Positions 17,964 through 26,993 are shown, counted from the first letter of the stretch. The stretch is DNA of 64,000 bases from Nocardiopsis kunsanensis DSM 44524 (GCF_000340965.1 NZ_ANAY01000028.1:1-64000), one strand, 5' to 3'. Translations and numbers: made by a program. Notes: a model not told the origin generated them from the letters alone.

Positions 17964-18626
17964 TGATGACACCTTTGATCCGTGAAACGACCCGTTCTCG
18001 CGGCGAGGCACACTTCTGCACACTCGCCGAACTTAGGCGATTAGTCGCACACGACACCATTCAGCGAAATGTATGTATAGCCCCAATGCCGGATTCGTGA
18101 CACATCCGCAACCCGCTCGCGCCCATCGGCCCCCGACAGCGAACATGGGATCCCCAGGGCCGAAACAGCGGCGTTTCCGCAGACCACCAGAGATACAGCC
18201 ACATCCGCGCCCTGGATTCGGCCACCGCAGAGAAATGCACCCGACGATCCTTGCGTCAACAGTGCTTACCTTTCTCCTCGGCCTTTTTTTCACGGAGAAA
18301 AGCCGAATAGTGACGCAGAGAGAAGCAGGCATAAGAGACAAAACACGCATAAGGTAATTTTAGTCACCCACACATCGCCTCACGCCGAACCTGACACATC
18401 ATCGGCAGATCTGACCACTCAATCATCCCATCTATCTCTGGGTTTCCCACAAAACAGACAAAAGGAATTAAGTGCGACAAAAGATCACAGAGCGTGTCCG
18501 CAAACGAGCCCCCGGGATGACCGAAACCAGGAATGCCACCCGACCCGAGCCGTTAGGATCGACGCGCAGGACCACCCCCGCTGCCGCCCCCACTCAGCGC
18601 AGCGCCCACCGAGAGAGGTTCGCGTC
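17964..18626. other. Long intergenic region, no gene seen
   Basis: 663 bp between the divergent oligopeptide operon and a small membrane-protein gene. The base composition, most clearly at 18240-18480, is visibly more AT-rich than the flanks, and stops are frequent in all frames. It must hold both promoters. A short inverted pair, TTTCTCC (18271-18277) and GGAGAAA (18294-18300), flanks a T run. No RNA gene was recognised. Confidence 0.4.
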
Positions 18627-19103
18627 GTGCCCGAGACAGTCCGCATGGCCTGCCCCGCAGGCCGCAAACACGTGGAGCTGTGGTCCGGTTACACTCTGTT
18701 CGTGCTCGCGGTGCTCACCGTCGTCCTCGACCCGGCGCACTGGGCGAACATCGTCCTCGGCCTCCTGCTCGCCCTCCTCGGCGCCGCACTGATCGTGCAC
18801 GGCCACCGCATCCAGGCGCCCGTCATGGAGTTCGACACCGAGGAGTTCCGTTACACCCTCGGCCACTACAGCGTCAGCGTGGTCCTCGAGGAGATCGGCT
18901 CCTACCACGTGCTCCCCGGGCGCACCCGCTCCCTCGGCCTGCGCGACAACACCGGACGGCCCATGCGTTTCCCCTCGCTGCACAACCGGCGCACCGCACG
19001 TTCCTACCTGCCACTGACCGGCATGACCGACCCGGGTCGCGTCGAGATGTTCATGGCCGCCGCAGGGATCCCTCCACGGGACCGCTCCCTCACCCAGCAC
19101 TGA
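18627..19103 (+). CDS. Hypothetical membrane protein with PH-like C-terminus
   Basis: 158 residues, unrecognised. Two adjacent hydrophobic helices (about 20-36 and 40-58) are followed by a soluble C-terminal half with alternating beta-like segments (PVMEFDTEEFRYTLG, YSVSVVLEEIGSYHVL). This resembles small membrane proteins with a pleckstrin-like or bPH-type domain, but no motif settles it. GAGAGAGG lies eight bases before the GTG start. It lies 98 bp upstream of the rhomboid gene on the same strand. Confidence 0.7.
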   Translation: MPETVRMACPAGRKHVELWSGYTLFVLAVLTVVLDPAHWANIVLGLLLALLGAALIVHGHRIQAPVMEFDTEEFRYTLGHYSVSVVLEEIGSYHVLPGRTRSLGLRDNTGRPMRFPSLHNRRTARSYLPLTGMTDPGRVEMFMAAAGIPPRDRSLTQH

Positions 19104-19201
19104 AACACCCATATCGGGCTTTTCCTGTCATCTCAGCCCATTGCGTCACACACACCACATGCGCATGCTCGACCGGAGCCGCGTGTTCTACCCTCGATGG
19201 C

Positions 19202-19822
19202 GTGAAGGAGTCCAGAATCACCGCCATCGTGACCGTGGCCGGCATGCTCGCCGCCATGTGGGTCTTCGAGCTGATCGACAGCTTCCTGATGTTCGGCCAA
19301 CTAGACCGCGCCTTCGGCCTGCGTGCCTGGAACCTCGACTCGCCCTGGACCGTGCTCACCGCGCCGTTCATGCACGGAAACCTGGAGCACCTGCTCGGCA
19401 ACTCACTGCCGTTCCTGGTCCTGGGCTCACTCGTCGCTTTCAGCGGACTGGGCAGGTTCCTGCTCACCTCGCTCGTGATCGTCCTGGTGAGCGGCGTGGG
19501 CGTGTGGCTGTTCAGCACCCCCCACAGCCTGACCGTCGGTGCCAGCGGCCTCGTCTTCGGCTACTTCGGCTACACGGTCCTACGCGGCGTCATCGAACGC
19601 AAGACCGTCGACATCGTCATCATGATCTGCGTGGTCCTCTTCTACGGAACGATGATCTGGGGTGTGCTGCCCCAGTACCCCGGTGTCTCCTGGCAGGCCC
19701 ACCTGTTCGGCTTCATCGGCGGCCTGGCGTCGGCCTACATGCTGCCCCGACGCGACGCACGGCGCGCACGGATCGATCCCGGTCAGGAGGGCGGCGCCCA
19801 AGGGCGTTACTACGGCATCTGA
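19202..19822 (+). CDS. Rhomboid family intramembrane serine protease
   Basis: 206 residues with six predicted membrane helices. Rhomboid landmarks are all present: the HGNLEHLLGN stretch on helix 2, catalytic Ser115 in TVGASGLVFGYFGY (GxSG), and catalytic His167 in SWQAHLFGFIGG. The enzyme would cleave transmembrane substrates inside the bilayer. The GTG at 19202 has no convincing ribosome binding site, so the first codons are uncertain; ATG at 19244 is an alternative. It ends at a strong hairpin shared with the convergent betaine-binding gene. Confidence 0.88.
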   Translation: MKESRITAIVTVAGMLAAMWVFELIDSFLMFGQLDRAFGLRAWNLDSPWTVLTAPFMHGNLEHLLGNSLPFLVLGSLVAFSGLGRFLLTSLVIVLVSGVGVWLFSTPHSLTVGASGLVFGYFGYTVLRGVIERKTVDIVIMICVVLFYGTMIWGVLPQYPGVSWQAHLFGFIGGLASAYMLPRRDARRARIDPGQEGGAQGRYYGI

Positions 19823-19845
19823 ACCGGCCGCCCCTGACACGACGA

Positions 19846-19879
19846 CGCGGGCCGCTTCCCGTCCGGGAAGCGGCCCGCG
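19846..19879. terminator. Bidirectional terminator hairpin
   Basis: Perfect 15-bp stem (19846-19860 with 19865-19879) and 4-nt loop, between the convergent rhomboid and binding-protein genes. Confidence 0.8.
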
Positions 19880-19927
19880 CTCATATGGCGAGAGCCCGGT
19901 TCAGCGACCGCACGCGCAGAGCCGGGA

Positions 19928-20860
19928 TCAGAACATCAGCCCTGCGGCGTCCGCGCCCAGGGTGCGCTCCAGGAACTGGGGGTTGGCGCCCAGCCAGACG
20001 CGGGCGCCCTCCTTCGGGGCGTCCTCGTACCCGTCCAGGGCGAAGACCGCGAGCTCGGCGAGCTCCTCGTCACTCATCTGCCAGTTCTCGAGCCAGCCGG
20101 ACAGGACCGGATACTCCTCGGTGAAACCGTCACGTCCCACCGCGTGCAGAGTCTCGGGCTCACCCATGAGGCCTTGGGGATCCTCGAGGTCCTTCAGGTC
20201 GTGCTGGGCGTAGGCCTGGTGCGGTCTCCACAGGGTCACCACGATCGGTTCCTGCCTGGTGACCGCGGATTCCAGCTCCTCCTGCATCCGGGCGTCGGAG
20301 GAGGTGACCAGTTCGAAGTGTTCGTCCAGGCCGTAGCCCGGCATGGCCTCGTTCTCGGTCTGCGCGGTCAGGCCGGCACCCGGGTCGATACCGACGATCC
20401 GGTTGCCGAGCTCATCGGCATGGCCGGGCAGGTCACCGATCTCGTCGACGTCCTCCATGTACCCGGGCACCGTCAACGTCAGGACCGCGTTGTCGTACCA
20501 GACGCCCAGGTCCTCGAGGTCGTCCCCGTACTCGTCCCAGTACTCCCCGTGGGTGTTGGGAAGCCAGGCGTCGAGGTAGGCGTCCGCTTCCCCGTTCTCC
20601 AAACTCTGGAAGACCGGTGCGGGGTCCATCTCGGTGACCTCGACTTCGTAGCCCTTCTCCTCCAGGATCACTTCCCACATCGCGGTGACCATGAGGGCTT
20701 CCTCCCAGGCCACCACCGCCAGCTCGATCTCCTTGGGATCCTCAGCAGCCTCCTCGGTGTCACTGGTGGGGTTCTGGCCGTCACCGCCACACGCCGTGAG
20801 CAGCAGGACACTGCTCATACCGGCTGCGGCCAACCCGAGCATGCGCTCATGGCTGAACAT
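19928..20860 (-). CDS. Glycine betaine-type binding lipoprotein (copy 1)
   Basis: 310-residue OpuAC/ProX-type substrate-binding lipoprotein. Signal and lipobox are LLLTAC with Cys24. Family blocks include VAWEEALMVTAMWEVILEEKGY, YLDAWLP, NRIVGIDPGAGL, EPIVVTLWRPHQAYAQ and the aromatic-rich ligand region. It is closely related to the adjacent copy 2, with near-identical central blocks. AAGGAA precedes the ATG at 20860. It is the last gene of the betaine operon, set apart from copy 2 by a long-loop hairpin, so it may be expressed at a lower level or separately. Ligand preference (betaine, choline, carnitine or proline betaine) is unknown. Confidence 0.9.
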   Translation of the reverse strand: MFSHERMLGLAAAGMSSVLLLTACGGDGQNPTSDTEEAAEDPKEIELAVVAWEEALMVTAMWEVILEEKGYEVEVTEMDPAPVFQSLENGEADAYLDAWLPNTHGEYWDEYGDDLEDLGVWYDNAVLTLTVPGYMEDVDEIGDLPGHADELGNRIVGIDPGAGLTAQTENEAMPGYGLDEHFELVTSSDARMQEELESAVTRQEPIVVTLWRPHQAYAQHDLKDLEDPQGLMGEPETLHAVGRDGFTEEYPVLSGWLENWQMSDEELAELAVFALDGYEDAPKEGARVWLGANPQFLERTLGADAAGLMF

Positions 20861-20928
20861 CGTGAGATTCCTTCTTCTCAAGGGACTCGGTGATCGGGGG
20901 GTCACTGAAACACCTGTGCACAGGAAGA

Positions 20929-20988
20929 CCCGGTTCCCCCTAGACCGTTGCGCTCGACAGCCGCAGTCGGCGTTCAGGGGGAACCGGG
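20929..20988 (-). terminator. Hairpin between the two binding-protein genes
   Basis: Perfect 13-bp stem (20929-20941 with 20976-20988) enclosing a 34-nt loop, 32 bp past the copy 2 stop. It is probably a partial terminator or mRNA 3'-end stabiliser separating expression of the two paralogues. Confidence 0.55.
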
Positions 20989-21019
20989 CCTCAAGGAAAC
21001 GGGCTGCGCCGGACCGGGA

Positions 21020-21955
21020 TCAGAACTCCAGGCCCTCGGCGTCCTCGCCCATGGTGCGCTCCAGGAACTCGGGGTTCTCGCTCAGCCAGACCCGAGCGCC
21101 CTCCGTCGGCTCGTCCTCGTACTCCTCAAGGGTGAGGACCTCGAGCGCGGAGAGCTCCTCGTCGCTCATCTCCCAGTCCTCGATCCAGCCGGACAGAGAC
21201 GGGTAGTCCTCGGAGAAGCCGGTACGGCCCATGGAGTGGAGGCTCTCGGTCTCACCCATGTGGCCCTCGGGGTCCTCGAGGTCCTTCAGGTCGTGCTCGG
21301 CGTAGGCCGGGTGCGGACGCCACAGCGTGACCACGATCGGCTCCTCCTCGGAGATCGCCGAGGCCAGCTCGGCCTGCATGGCCGCACCGGAGGAGGTGAC
21401 CAGCTCGAAGTCCTCGTCCAGGCCGTAGCCCGGCATGGCCTCGTTCTCGGTCTGGGCGGTCAGACCGGCGCCCGGGTCGATACCGACGATCCGGTTGTCG
21501 AGCTCGTCGGCGTGGTCGGCCAGGTCACCGATCTCGTTGACGTCCTCCATGTACGCGGGGACCGTCAACGTCAGGGTCGCATTGTCGTACCAGGAACCCA
21601 GGTCCTCGAGGTCGTCCCCGTAGTCGTTCCAGTACTCCTCGTGAGTGGTGGGGAGCCAGGTGTCGAGGAACAGGTCGACGTCGCCGTTCGCGATGCCCTG
21701 GAAGGCCGGAGCGACGTCCACCTCGGTGAGGGTGACGTCGTAACCCTTCTCCTCCAGGATCGCCTCCCACATGTGGGTGACCGCGATGCCTTCTTCCCAG
21801 GCGATCAGCGCGATCTCGATCTCCTTGGCGTCCTCCCCGGCGCCACCGTTGTCGCCGGTCAGGTCCTGGCCGTCACCACCGCCACACGCGGTGAGCAGCA
21901 GGGCACCGCTCATGCCGGCGGCAGCCAGCCCGGTCATTCGCTTACGGCTGTACAT
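21020..21955 (-). CDS. Glycine betaine-type binding lipoprotein (copy 2)
   Basis: 311-residue OpuAC/ProX-type lipoprotein, paralogue of the gene downstream. Lipobox LLLTAC with Cys24. It shares NRIVGIDPGAGLTAQTENEA, YGLDE-FELVTSS, EPIVVTLWRPH-AYA-HDLKD and the C-terminal EGARVWL-NP-FLERT block with copy 1, so tandem duplication is evident. They differ at charged surface positions and in the 40-110 region. The start is 62 bp after the permease stop. It is the more likely main receptor because it is closest to the transport genes. Confidence 0.92.
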   Translation of the reverse strand: MYSRKRMTGLAAAGMSGALLLTACGGGDGQDLTGDNGGAGEDAKEIEIALIAWEEGIAVTHMWEAILEEKGYDVTLTEVDVAPAFQGIANGDVDLFLDTWLPTTHEEYWNDYGDDLEDLGSWYDNATLTLTVPAYMEDVNEIGDLADHADELDNRIVGIDPGAGLTAQTENEAMPGYGLDEDFELVTSSGAAMQAELASAISEEEPIVVTLWRPHPAYAEHDLKDLEDPEGHMGETESLHSMGRTGFSEDYPSLSGWIEDWEMSDEELSALEVLTLEEYEDEPTEGARVWLSENPEFLERTMGEDAEGLEF

Positions 21956-22016
21956 ACGGGTTCCTTCCCTCGGGGAATTTTGTGATTGTGCGGGGTTGTG
22001 GCTGTGTGCGGCCGGG

Positions 22017-23243
22017 TCAGACCGCAGCGGACTTCGGTCCGTTCTTGGTGACGGCCGCGGTCAGCCGGTCGAGGAAGATCGCCAGGATCACCACGGCGAT
22101 ACCGGCCTCGAAGCCCAGCGCACCGTCGTTGCGGGTGATGCCCTGGTAGACGTCGCTGCCCAGACCGCCGGCGCCGACCATGCCGGCGATGACGACCATG
22201 GACAGACTGAGCATGATGACCTGGTTGACGCCGGCCATGATCGTCGGCAGGGCCAGCGGCAGCTGGATACCGGTGAGGATCTTGCGGCTGGAGGCACCGA
22301 AGGCCTCGCCCGCCTCGACCAGTTCCTTGTCGATCTGGCGGATGCCCAGTTCCGTGAGGCGCACACCGGGGGGCATCGCGAAGACGATGGTGGCGACGAC
22401 GCCGGGGACCGCGCCGATGGAGAAGAAGAAGATCGCGGGGATCAGGTACACGAACGCCGGCAGGGTCTGCATGAGGTCCAGGACCGGCTTCACGATCTTG
22501 CTGACCGTGTTGTTGTAGGCCGCCAGAACACCGATGGGGATCGCGATGACGACGGCGATGGCGCTGGCCACCAGGACCAGGCCGAGGGTGTCCATCGCGT
22601 TGTCCCACTGGCCCACCGAGGCGACCAGGGTCAGTGTCAGGACCGCGAACAGACCCATACGCCATCCGGCCACCACCAGGGCGAGCAGGCTCAGCAGCAG
22701 GATCGTCAGCAGCGACATGGGGGTGGTGACGACCATGGGCAGGACGAGCCAGCCCAGGAGGACCGCGACCAGCCAGCCGCCGGAGATCACCGCAGTGCGG
22801 ATCCGGGTGCTCTTGTGCAACGCACCGAGAACCGTCACCGCGATCAGGAAGAGCAGTGAGATGCAGAAGTAGGCGTCGACGACCCCGGCGTCGAACAGGT
22901 TGACCGCCCACAGGAACAGGAAGGGCGGCATGCTGTTGATGATGGTGTTCCCGAGCTCGAACTGCATGTGCAGGATGTAGAGCAACGAGACCACGCCGAC
23001 GATGATCGCCAACGGCAACCGCTTGGCCGAACGGACCAGGGGCGCGGCGATGAGCAGAGCGGCGATGAAGGCCAGCTGGCCGGCGGCCGGTTCCATGAAG
23101 AAACCGGACAGTACTTCGACGGCCCAGCGTACAAAAGCACCGATGGCGTCGAAGACGATGCCGAAGTTGGCCTTGAGCCACGCGTTACCGGCCTCGAACC
23201 AGTCGCCGATCGGGATCTCGGGCGGGAAAGCGACCTGACTCAT
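22017..23243 (-). CDS. Glycine betaine/proline-type ABC permease
   Basis: 408-residue ProW/OpuAB-type permease. The N-terminal third has extra helices and a long external leader, as in ProW. The C-terminal BPD_transp_1 domain carries the EAA loop (VEAGEAFGASSRKILTGIQLP) and VYLIPAIFFFSIGAVPGVVAT. The ATG overlaps the ATPase stop by ATGA, so the two are translationally coupled. It imports compatible solutes with the two binding proteins. Confidence 0.92.
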   Translation of the reverse strand: MSQVAFPPEIPIGDWFEAGNAWLKANFGIVFDAIGAFVRWAVEVLSGFFMEPAAGQLAFIAALLIAAPLVRSAKRLPLAIIVGVVSLLYILHMQFELGNTIINSMPPFLFLWAVNLFDAGVVDAYFCISLLFLIAVTVLGALHKSTRIRTAVISGGWLVAVLLGWLVLPMVVTTPMSLLTILLLSLLALVVAGWRMGLFAVLTLTLVASVGQWDNAMDTLGLVLVASAIAVVIAIPIGVLAAYNNTVSKIVKPVLDLMQTLPAFVYLIPAIFFFSIGAVPGVVATIVFAMPPGVRLTELGIRQIDKELVEAGEAFGASSRKILTGIQLPLALPTIMAGVNQVIMLSLSMVVIAGMVGAGGLGSDVYQGITRNDGALGFEAGIAVVILAIFLDRLTAAVTKNGPKSAAV

Positions 23244-24262
23244 CCCTGGTCCTCCTTCCCGGGTGCGAGGGCGGCAAGAACGGAACCACGGGACACCATG
23301 CCCAGGACCTCGCCCTCCTCGGACACGACACGGAGCTGATCGGCCGTGCTCATGTCGTCGTACAGTTCTGCGATCGGGGTGGCGGCGTCGACCTGGCGCG
23401 CTTCGGGGTCGGCGGCCGCGTCGGCGTCGATGGCCGAAGCGGCGGTCAGCACACGGGTACGGTCCACGTCCTCGATGAAGCGGGTCACGTACTCGTTGGC
23501 CGGCTTGTTCAGGATCTCCTCGGCCGTTCCGATCTGGGAGACACGACCGTCCTTCAGCACACAGATCCGGTCACCGAGGCGCATGGCCTCGTTCAGGTCG
23601 TGCGTGATGAAGATGATCGTCTTGCCCAGCTGCTTCTGCAGCTCCAGGAGCTGGGTCTGCATGTCCCGACGGATCAACGGGTCGAGGGCGCTGAAGGCCT
23701 CGTCCATGAGGATGATGTCGGTGTCGGCGGCGAGTGCGCGGGCCAGGCCCACACGCTGCTGCATACCGCCGGACAGCTGGTGCGGGAGCTTGTGCTCCCA
23801 GCCCTCCAGGCCGACCATCTCGAGATTGCGCATCGCCCTGGTCTCGCGCTCCTGTTTGGGGAGGCCGCGCAGTTCCAGGCCGTAGGCGGCGTTCTCCAGC
23901 ACCGTGCGGTGCGGGAGCAGGGCGAAGTGCTGGAAGACCATGCTGACCTTCTCGCCCCGCAGGTTCAACAGGTGCTTCTTGCTCAGGGAGGTGATGTCGA
24001 CGCCGTCGACCTCCACGGTGCCCGCGGTGGGTTCCAGGAGGCCGTTGAGCATCCGGATCAGGGTCGATTTCCCCGATCCGGAGAGGCCCATGACGACGAA
24101 GGTCTCTCCGGCTTCGACCTCGAAGGACACGTCGATGACGGCTGCGGTCACGTCGAGATCTGTGATGGTGTCACGGTGGCTGCCGTCGGAGAGTCGCTCG
24201 ACGGCAGATCTCGACTGCTTCCCGAACACCTTGTACAAGTTGTCTGCGCGTACTGCTGGCAC
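23240..24262 (-). CDS. Glycine betaine/proline-type ABC ATPase
   Basis: 340-residue ProV/OpuAA-type ATPase. Walker A GLSGSGKS (59-66), Q loop MVFQHFALLPHRT, signature LSGGMQQRVG, Walker B IILMDEAFSALDP and switch ITHD are intact. The C-terminus has one degenerate CBS-like half (ADQLRVVSEEGEVLGMVSR), shorter than the two CBS domains of osmosensing OpuA, so ionic-strength sensing is doubtful. GAGGAGA immediately upstream picks the GTG at 24262 over an in-frame GTG 12 codons earlier. First gene of the operon. Confidence 0.92.
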   Translation of the reverse strand: MPAVRADNLYKVFGKQSRSAVERLSDGSHRDTITDLDVTAAVIDVSFEVEAGETFVVMGLSGSGKSTLIRMLNGLLEPTAGTVEVDGVDITSLSKKHLLNLRGEKVSMVFQHFALLPHRTVLENAAYGLELRGLPKQERETRAMRNLEMVGLEGWEHKLPHQLSGGMQQRVGLARALAADTDIILMDEAFSALDPLIRRDMQTQLLELQKQLGKTIIFITHDLNEAMRLGDRICVLKDGRVSQIGTAEEILNKPANEYVTRFIEDVDRTRVLTAASAIDADAAADPEARQVDAATPIAELYDDMSTADQLRVVSEEGEVLGMVSRGSVLAALAPGKEDQG

Positions 24263-24669
24263 GGTCTCCTCTATGGGGCTGTCCCGACCGCGAGGCACGC
24301 ACGGAGCCTGTGTTCACTCCCTACGTCGGACCCGCGGATACCGAGGGCAGCAGGCCTACGCAGAGCCCCCTGTGCGCACCAGCCAAGGCAGGGCCTGCTA
24401 CCCGGTTCACGTCGGAGCGCCACCTTACCGATTTGTGAACGCACAGTTCAGGAGGTATGTCACCAGGAGATAACAGGTTTAACTGAGATAAAAGCCGTAC
24501 TCCGACCTACAGCGGCGGTTGTGGATCCCACAAGGCGCCCGATCGTGATTTACGCCACTCCCGTTTTTACGGTGATATGCGTAACAATCATGCATAGAGG
24601 AGATATGAGGACAGTATGTGGCGGTCTATGACCGTACCGTAAACACGGTGAGCCGTGAAGGCACGCAGG
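24263..24669 (-). promoter_or_regulatory. Long leader of the betaine operon with possible RNA structure
   Basis: 407 bp upstream of the ATPase. On the minus strand, 24403-24392 can pair with 24356-24345 (12 bp, one wobble), enclosing a 35-nt GC-rich apex. An 8-bp direct repeat ACGTCGGA (24323-24330 and 24409-24416) flanks it. The distal half (24480-24620) is AT-rich and promoter-like. I do not match it to a known riboswitch class, including the c-di-AMP ydaO consensus. A regulatory leader is inferred. Confidence 0.35.
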
Positions 24670-25257
24670 TCAGTCTTCGGTTTCGATACGGGTCCGGATG
24701 AAGTTCTGGTGTGCACGCGAAGGTGTGGGCCCCCGTTGTCCCTGGTAGCGAGAGCCGTAGACCGCCGACCCGTAGGGGTGTTCGGCCGGTGAGGAGAGCC
24801 GGAACATGCACAGCTGTCCGATCTTCATGCCTGGGTAGAGCTTGATCGGCAGCGTCGCCACGTTCGACAGCTCCAGCGTCACGTGGCCGGAGAAGCCGGG
24901 ATCGATGAAACCGGCCGTGGAGTGTGTGAGCAGCCCCAGGCGCCCGAGGGAGCTCTTGCCTTCCAGGCGGCTGGCGATGTCGTCGGGCAACGAGACCATC
25001 TCGTAGGTCGAAGCCAGCACGAATTCACCCGGGTGGAGTATGAACGATTCCTTCCCGTCCGTCTCCACCAACCGCGTCAGGTCCGGCTGTTCGGCCGACG
25101 GGTCGATGTGGGGGTACTTGTGGTTCTCGAAGACCCGGAAGAAGCGGTCCAGCCGGACATCGATACTGGAGGGTTGGACGAGGCCGGGATCGAAGGGGTC
25201 GAGCTTGACCCGGCCGGAATCGATTTCGAACCTGAGATCACGATCGGAGAGCAGCAC
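24670..25257 (-). CDS. dcd: dCTP deaminase (dUMP-forming type likely)
   Basis: 195-residue cytoplasmic nucleotide enzyme of the dUTPase-like trimeric fold. MLLSDRDL is the usual start. [47 protein letters not shown] (catalytic Ser/Arg) and [12 protein letters not shown] (catalytic Glu) are conserved, and the C-terminal [11 protein letters not shown] tail covers the active site. The overall pattern matches the mycobacterial enzyme, which both deaminates dCTP and hydrolyses dUTP to dUMP, so dUMP formation is likely but not proven here. GTG start. Monocistronic, with the betaine operon downstream. Confidence 0.95.
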   Translation of the reverse strand: MLLSDRDLRFEIDSGRVKLDPFDPGLVQPSSIDVRLDRFFRVFENHKYPHIDPSAEQPDLTRLVETDGKESFILHPGEFVLASTYEMVSLPDDIASRLEGKSSLGRLGLLTHSTAGFIDPGFSGHVTLELSNVATLPIKLYPGMKIGQLCMFRLSSPAEHPYGSAVYGSRYQGQRGPTPSRAHQNFIRTRIETED

Positions 25258-25455
25258 GCTCCGAACTTACCGCTGTGCCGACACCCCGGACGACCTCGGT
25301 CGACGCACCGCTCTTCCGCCCCGGTGCGGGCAGGTTCCCATCGCCCCGCACGAGCCGGCGCGACTCGGACCGGCGGACCGAGTTGCCGACGGGGGCCGAA
25401 CGTGGGCTAGGATGAGTCCTGTTGCCGACCGGGGCCACGCACCCGGCACGACGAC

Positions 25456-25529
25456 GCGGATGTAGTTCAATGGTAGAACTTCAGCTTCCCAAGCTGATAA
25501 CGCGGGTTCGATTCCCGTCATCCGCTCCA
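25456..25529 (+). tRNA. tRNA-Gly (anticodon CCC)
   Basis: Complete cloverleaf: acceptor GCGGATG with CATCCGC, D arm GTTCAATGGTAGAAC, anticodon stem TCAGC/GCTGA around loop TTCCCAA (anticodon CCC at 25488-25490), and T arm CGGGTTCGATTCCCG. The discriminator T is at 25526 and an encoded CCA at 25527-25529. Confidence 0.95.
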
Positions 25530-25540
25530 GACAGACGCAA

Positions 25541-25575
25541 GGCCAGGTCGTTCGAGGTTCTTCGAACACCTGGCC
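25541..25575 (+). terminator. tRNA-Gly terminator hairpin
   Basis: GGCCAGGT (25541-25548) pairs with ACCTGGCC (25568-25575); after a bulged C, GTTCGA pairs with TCGAAC, leaving a 6-nt loop. It starts 11 bp after the CCA. Its 3' arm belongs to a 39-bp sequence repeated at 26994-27032. Confidence 0.65.
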
Positions 25576-25595
25576 GTTCGTGTTTCCGGGGCCGT
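25557..25595 (+). repeat. 39-bp direct repeat, copy A
   Basis: Covers the 3' half of the tRNA terminator and its downstream flank. It recurs at 26994-27032 in the same orientation with only two mismatches, 1.4 kb away. Confidence 0.8.
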
Positions 25596-25958
25596 TCGCC
25601 CGGCGGCGTGCCACGCACGCGCCCCATGGGCGAGCCCCGGGCGCAGTGGCGATCGGTCGGTGAGGCGTCCCCGTCCGCACCGTTGCGCTCGAGTTCCCCG
25701 GCGCCCCTCTCCCCCGGCGCCCCTCTCCCCCGGCCCCACCGGCGAAGGTGTTACCCGTGTTCCGGGGGTCGAGAAGGGGGACGCTCGCCGGGCCTACCAC
25801 CACGCAGACGTCCGCCCGATACTTCTGGGGGGTTGCGCGCACCACTCGACCCGTGTGCTCCTACTCGTAGGGCAGGGGTTGTGCAAGCCGCTCGGACCGG
25901 GTGCTCCTGCCAGTGGACATGGGCATCACAGAACCTCCGGTCCGGATGAAGGACACCG
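25576..25958. other. Intergenic region with short tandem repeat
   Basis: About 380 bp without a gene. Around 25697-25735 a 16-bp pyrimidine-rich unit (CCCCGGCGCCCCTCTC) is repeated about 2.4 times. Otherwise nothing is recognised except the promoter presumed for the small membrane protein. Confidence 0.4.
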
Positions 25959-26183
25959 TTGAACAGCTATTACGCGGGCTGGATGAACCTGGTTCTTGGC
26001 CTGCTGTGGGCGGGATGGGGCATCACCCGGTTTTTCCTGGTCGGGCCCTCGATGGACTTGGTGTGGCACCTGTTCATGGCACTGGCTTTTTCGGGGATCG
26101 GGCTCTTCTGGTTCCGCGACCATCGGTACGAGCAGCATCAGGAAACCTCCTCATCCACGGATCCCGAGGAGCCCACCGCGTAG
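25959..26183 (+). CDS. Small hypothetical two-helix membrane protein
   Basis: 74 residues, unrecognised. Two hydrophobic helices (about 9-28 and 34-51) are joined by a short loop, followed by an acidic Ser/Thr/Glu-rich tail. GAAGGA lies seven bases before the TTG at 25959, which supports that start; ATG at 25983 is an alternative without a good ribosome binding site. It lies between the two copies of the 39-bp repeat. Confidence 0.6.
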   Translation: MNSYYAGWMNLVLGLLWAGWGITRFFLVGPSMDLVWHLFMALAFSGIGLFWFRDHRYEQHQETSSSTDPEEPTA

Positions 26184-26526
26184 CTTCCTGCCATGGCGGC
26201 GATGTCGTCATCAGAGACGAACGCGGCCCGTACCCGGGCGGGAGGTTGTGAGGTCTCCAGCAGCACATAGGCCACCCCGGGGAGAGTGGGGCCGATCAGG
26301 TGCGCCTCAGCCCCGCGTTCACGCGCACCTTCCCGAGGACCGTGTCGACCCGCGAGGCCTCGTCCGGTCGCAGGGCTCGGCTGATGACGTGCGCAGATCC
26401 CGAGCCCGCCCGGTAGCGAGGATACGTCCGTCCCGGGTGACGGGCTCCAGCGTTACCGGACACTTCCGGCCAAAGGCCGTGGCGGGCGAGAACTGACGGC
26501 CGTCCCCCAGAACTAGGGTTCTGAGG
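26184..26526. other. Intergenic region, possible decayed sequence
   Basis: 343 bp. The minus strand can be read as protein-like stretches (for example LPGVAYVLLETSQPPARVR near 26280-26225), but only across frame changes and stops. This hints at a degenerated gene. I cannot name it and make no firm call. Confidence 0.25.
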
Positions 26527-26964
26527 ATGTCACCCCAACTGTCGGTCCGGAGCGCTCATCCCACAGATGCAGGCCAACTCGTGCCGCTCTTTGCAGATCT
26601 GTCGCACCCCGCGACGGCCATGCAAGTGCGGAACCGCCTCGAACGTCTCGCTGGTGACCCCACCTATGAGCTCTGGGTCGTCGAGGATGCAACCGGAGAG
26701 CTGATCGGCTTCGCTGCCGGCCATCTGCTGTTTCCCGTGGAGGACGACGCTCCAGCCGCGCAGCTCATCGCTCTGGTCACCGCCGGGCGAGCACGGGGGC
26801 GAGGCGTCGGAACAGCTCTGTGCACCATGTTCGAACAGTGGGCCATGGCCAAGGGCGCGGGCCGGGCTCAACTGAACTCCGGAAACCGGCGAACCGAGGC
26901 GCACACCTTCTACACAAGTCGCGGATACACCGCTTCAGGCACGCGGTTCACAAAGCCTCTGTAA
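26527..26964 (+). CDS. GNAT family N-acetyltransferase
   Basis: 145-residue acetyltransferase. VRSAHPTDAGQLVPLFADL is the N-terminal strand and helix, LIALVTAGRARGRGVGTAL contains the acetyl-CoA pyrophosphate-binding motif (RxxGxG), and YTSRGYTASGTRF is the C-terminal motif B region. The fold is complete and of normal size. Substrate unknown; small-molecule or aminoglycoside acetylation are both possible for such singletons. It lies between the 39-bp repeat copies. Confidence 0.85.
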   Translation: MSPQLSVRSAHPTDAGQLVPLFADLSHPATAMQVRNRLERLAGDPTYELWVVEDATGELIGFAAGHLLFPVEDDAPAAQLIALVTAGRARGRGVGTALCTMFEQWAMAKGAGRAQLNSGNRRTEAHTFYTSRGYTASGTRFTKPL

Positions 26965-26993
26965 CCCCGGGTGTCTCCACCCTGGCTCTCGAA

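Noticed and set aside
24263..24480. c-di-AMP (ydaO) riboswitch upstream of the betaine operon
   Set aside because: The conserved GGGGAACC-type core was not found; only a generic long stem is visible.
25456..25529. attL/attR sites of an integrative element at tRNA-Gly
   Set aside because: The downstream repeat covers the terminator flank, not the tRNA 3' end, and there is no integrase gene nearby.
26200..26480. Degenerate minus-strand gene
   Set aside because: Protein-like stretches need at least two frame changes; no family could be named, so it is noted only as possible decay.
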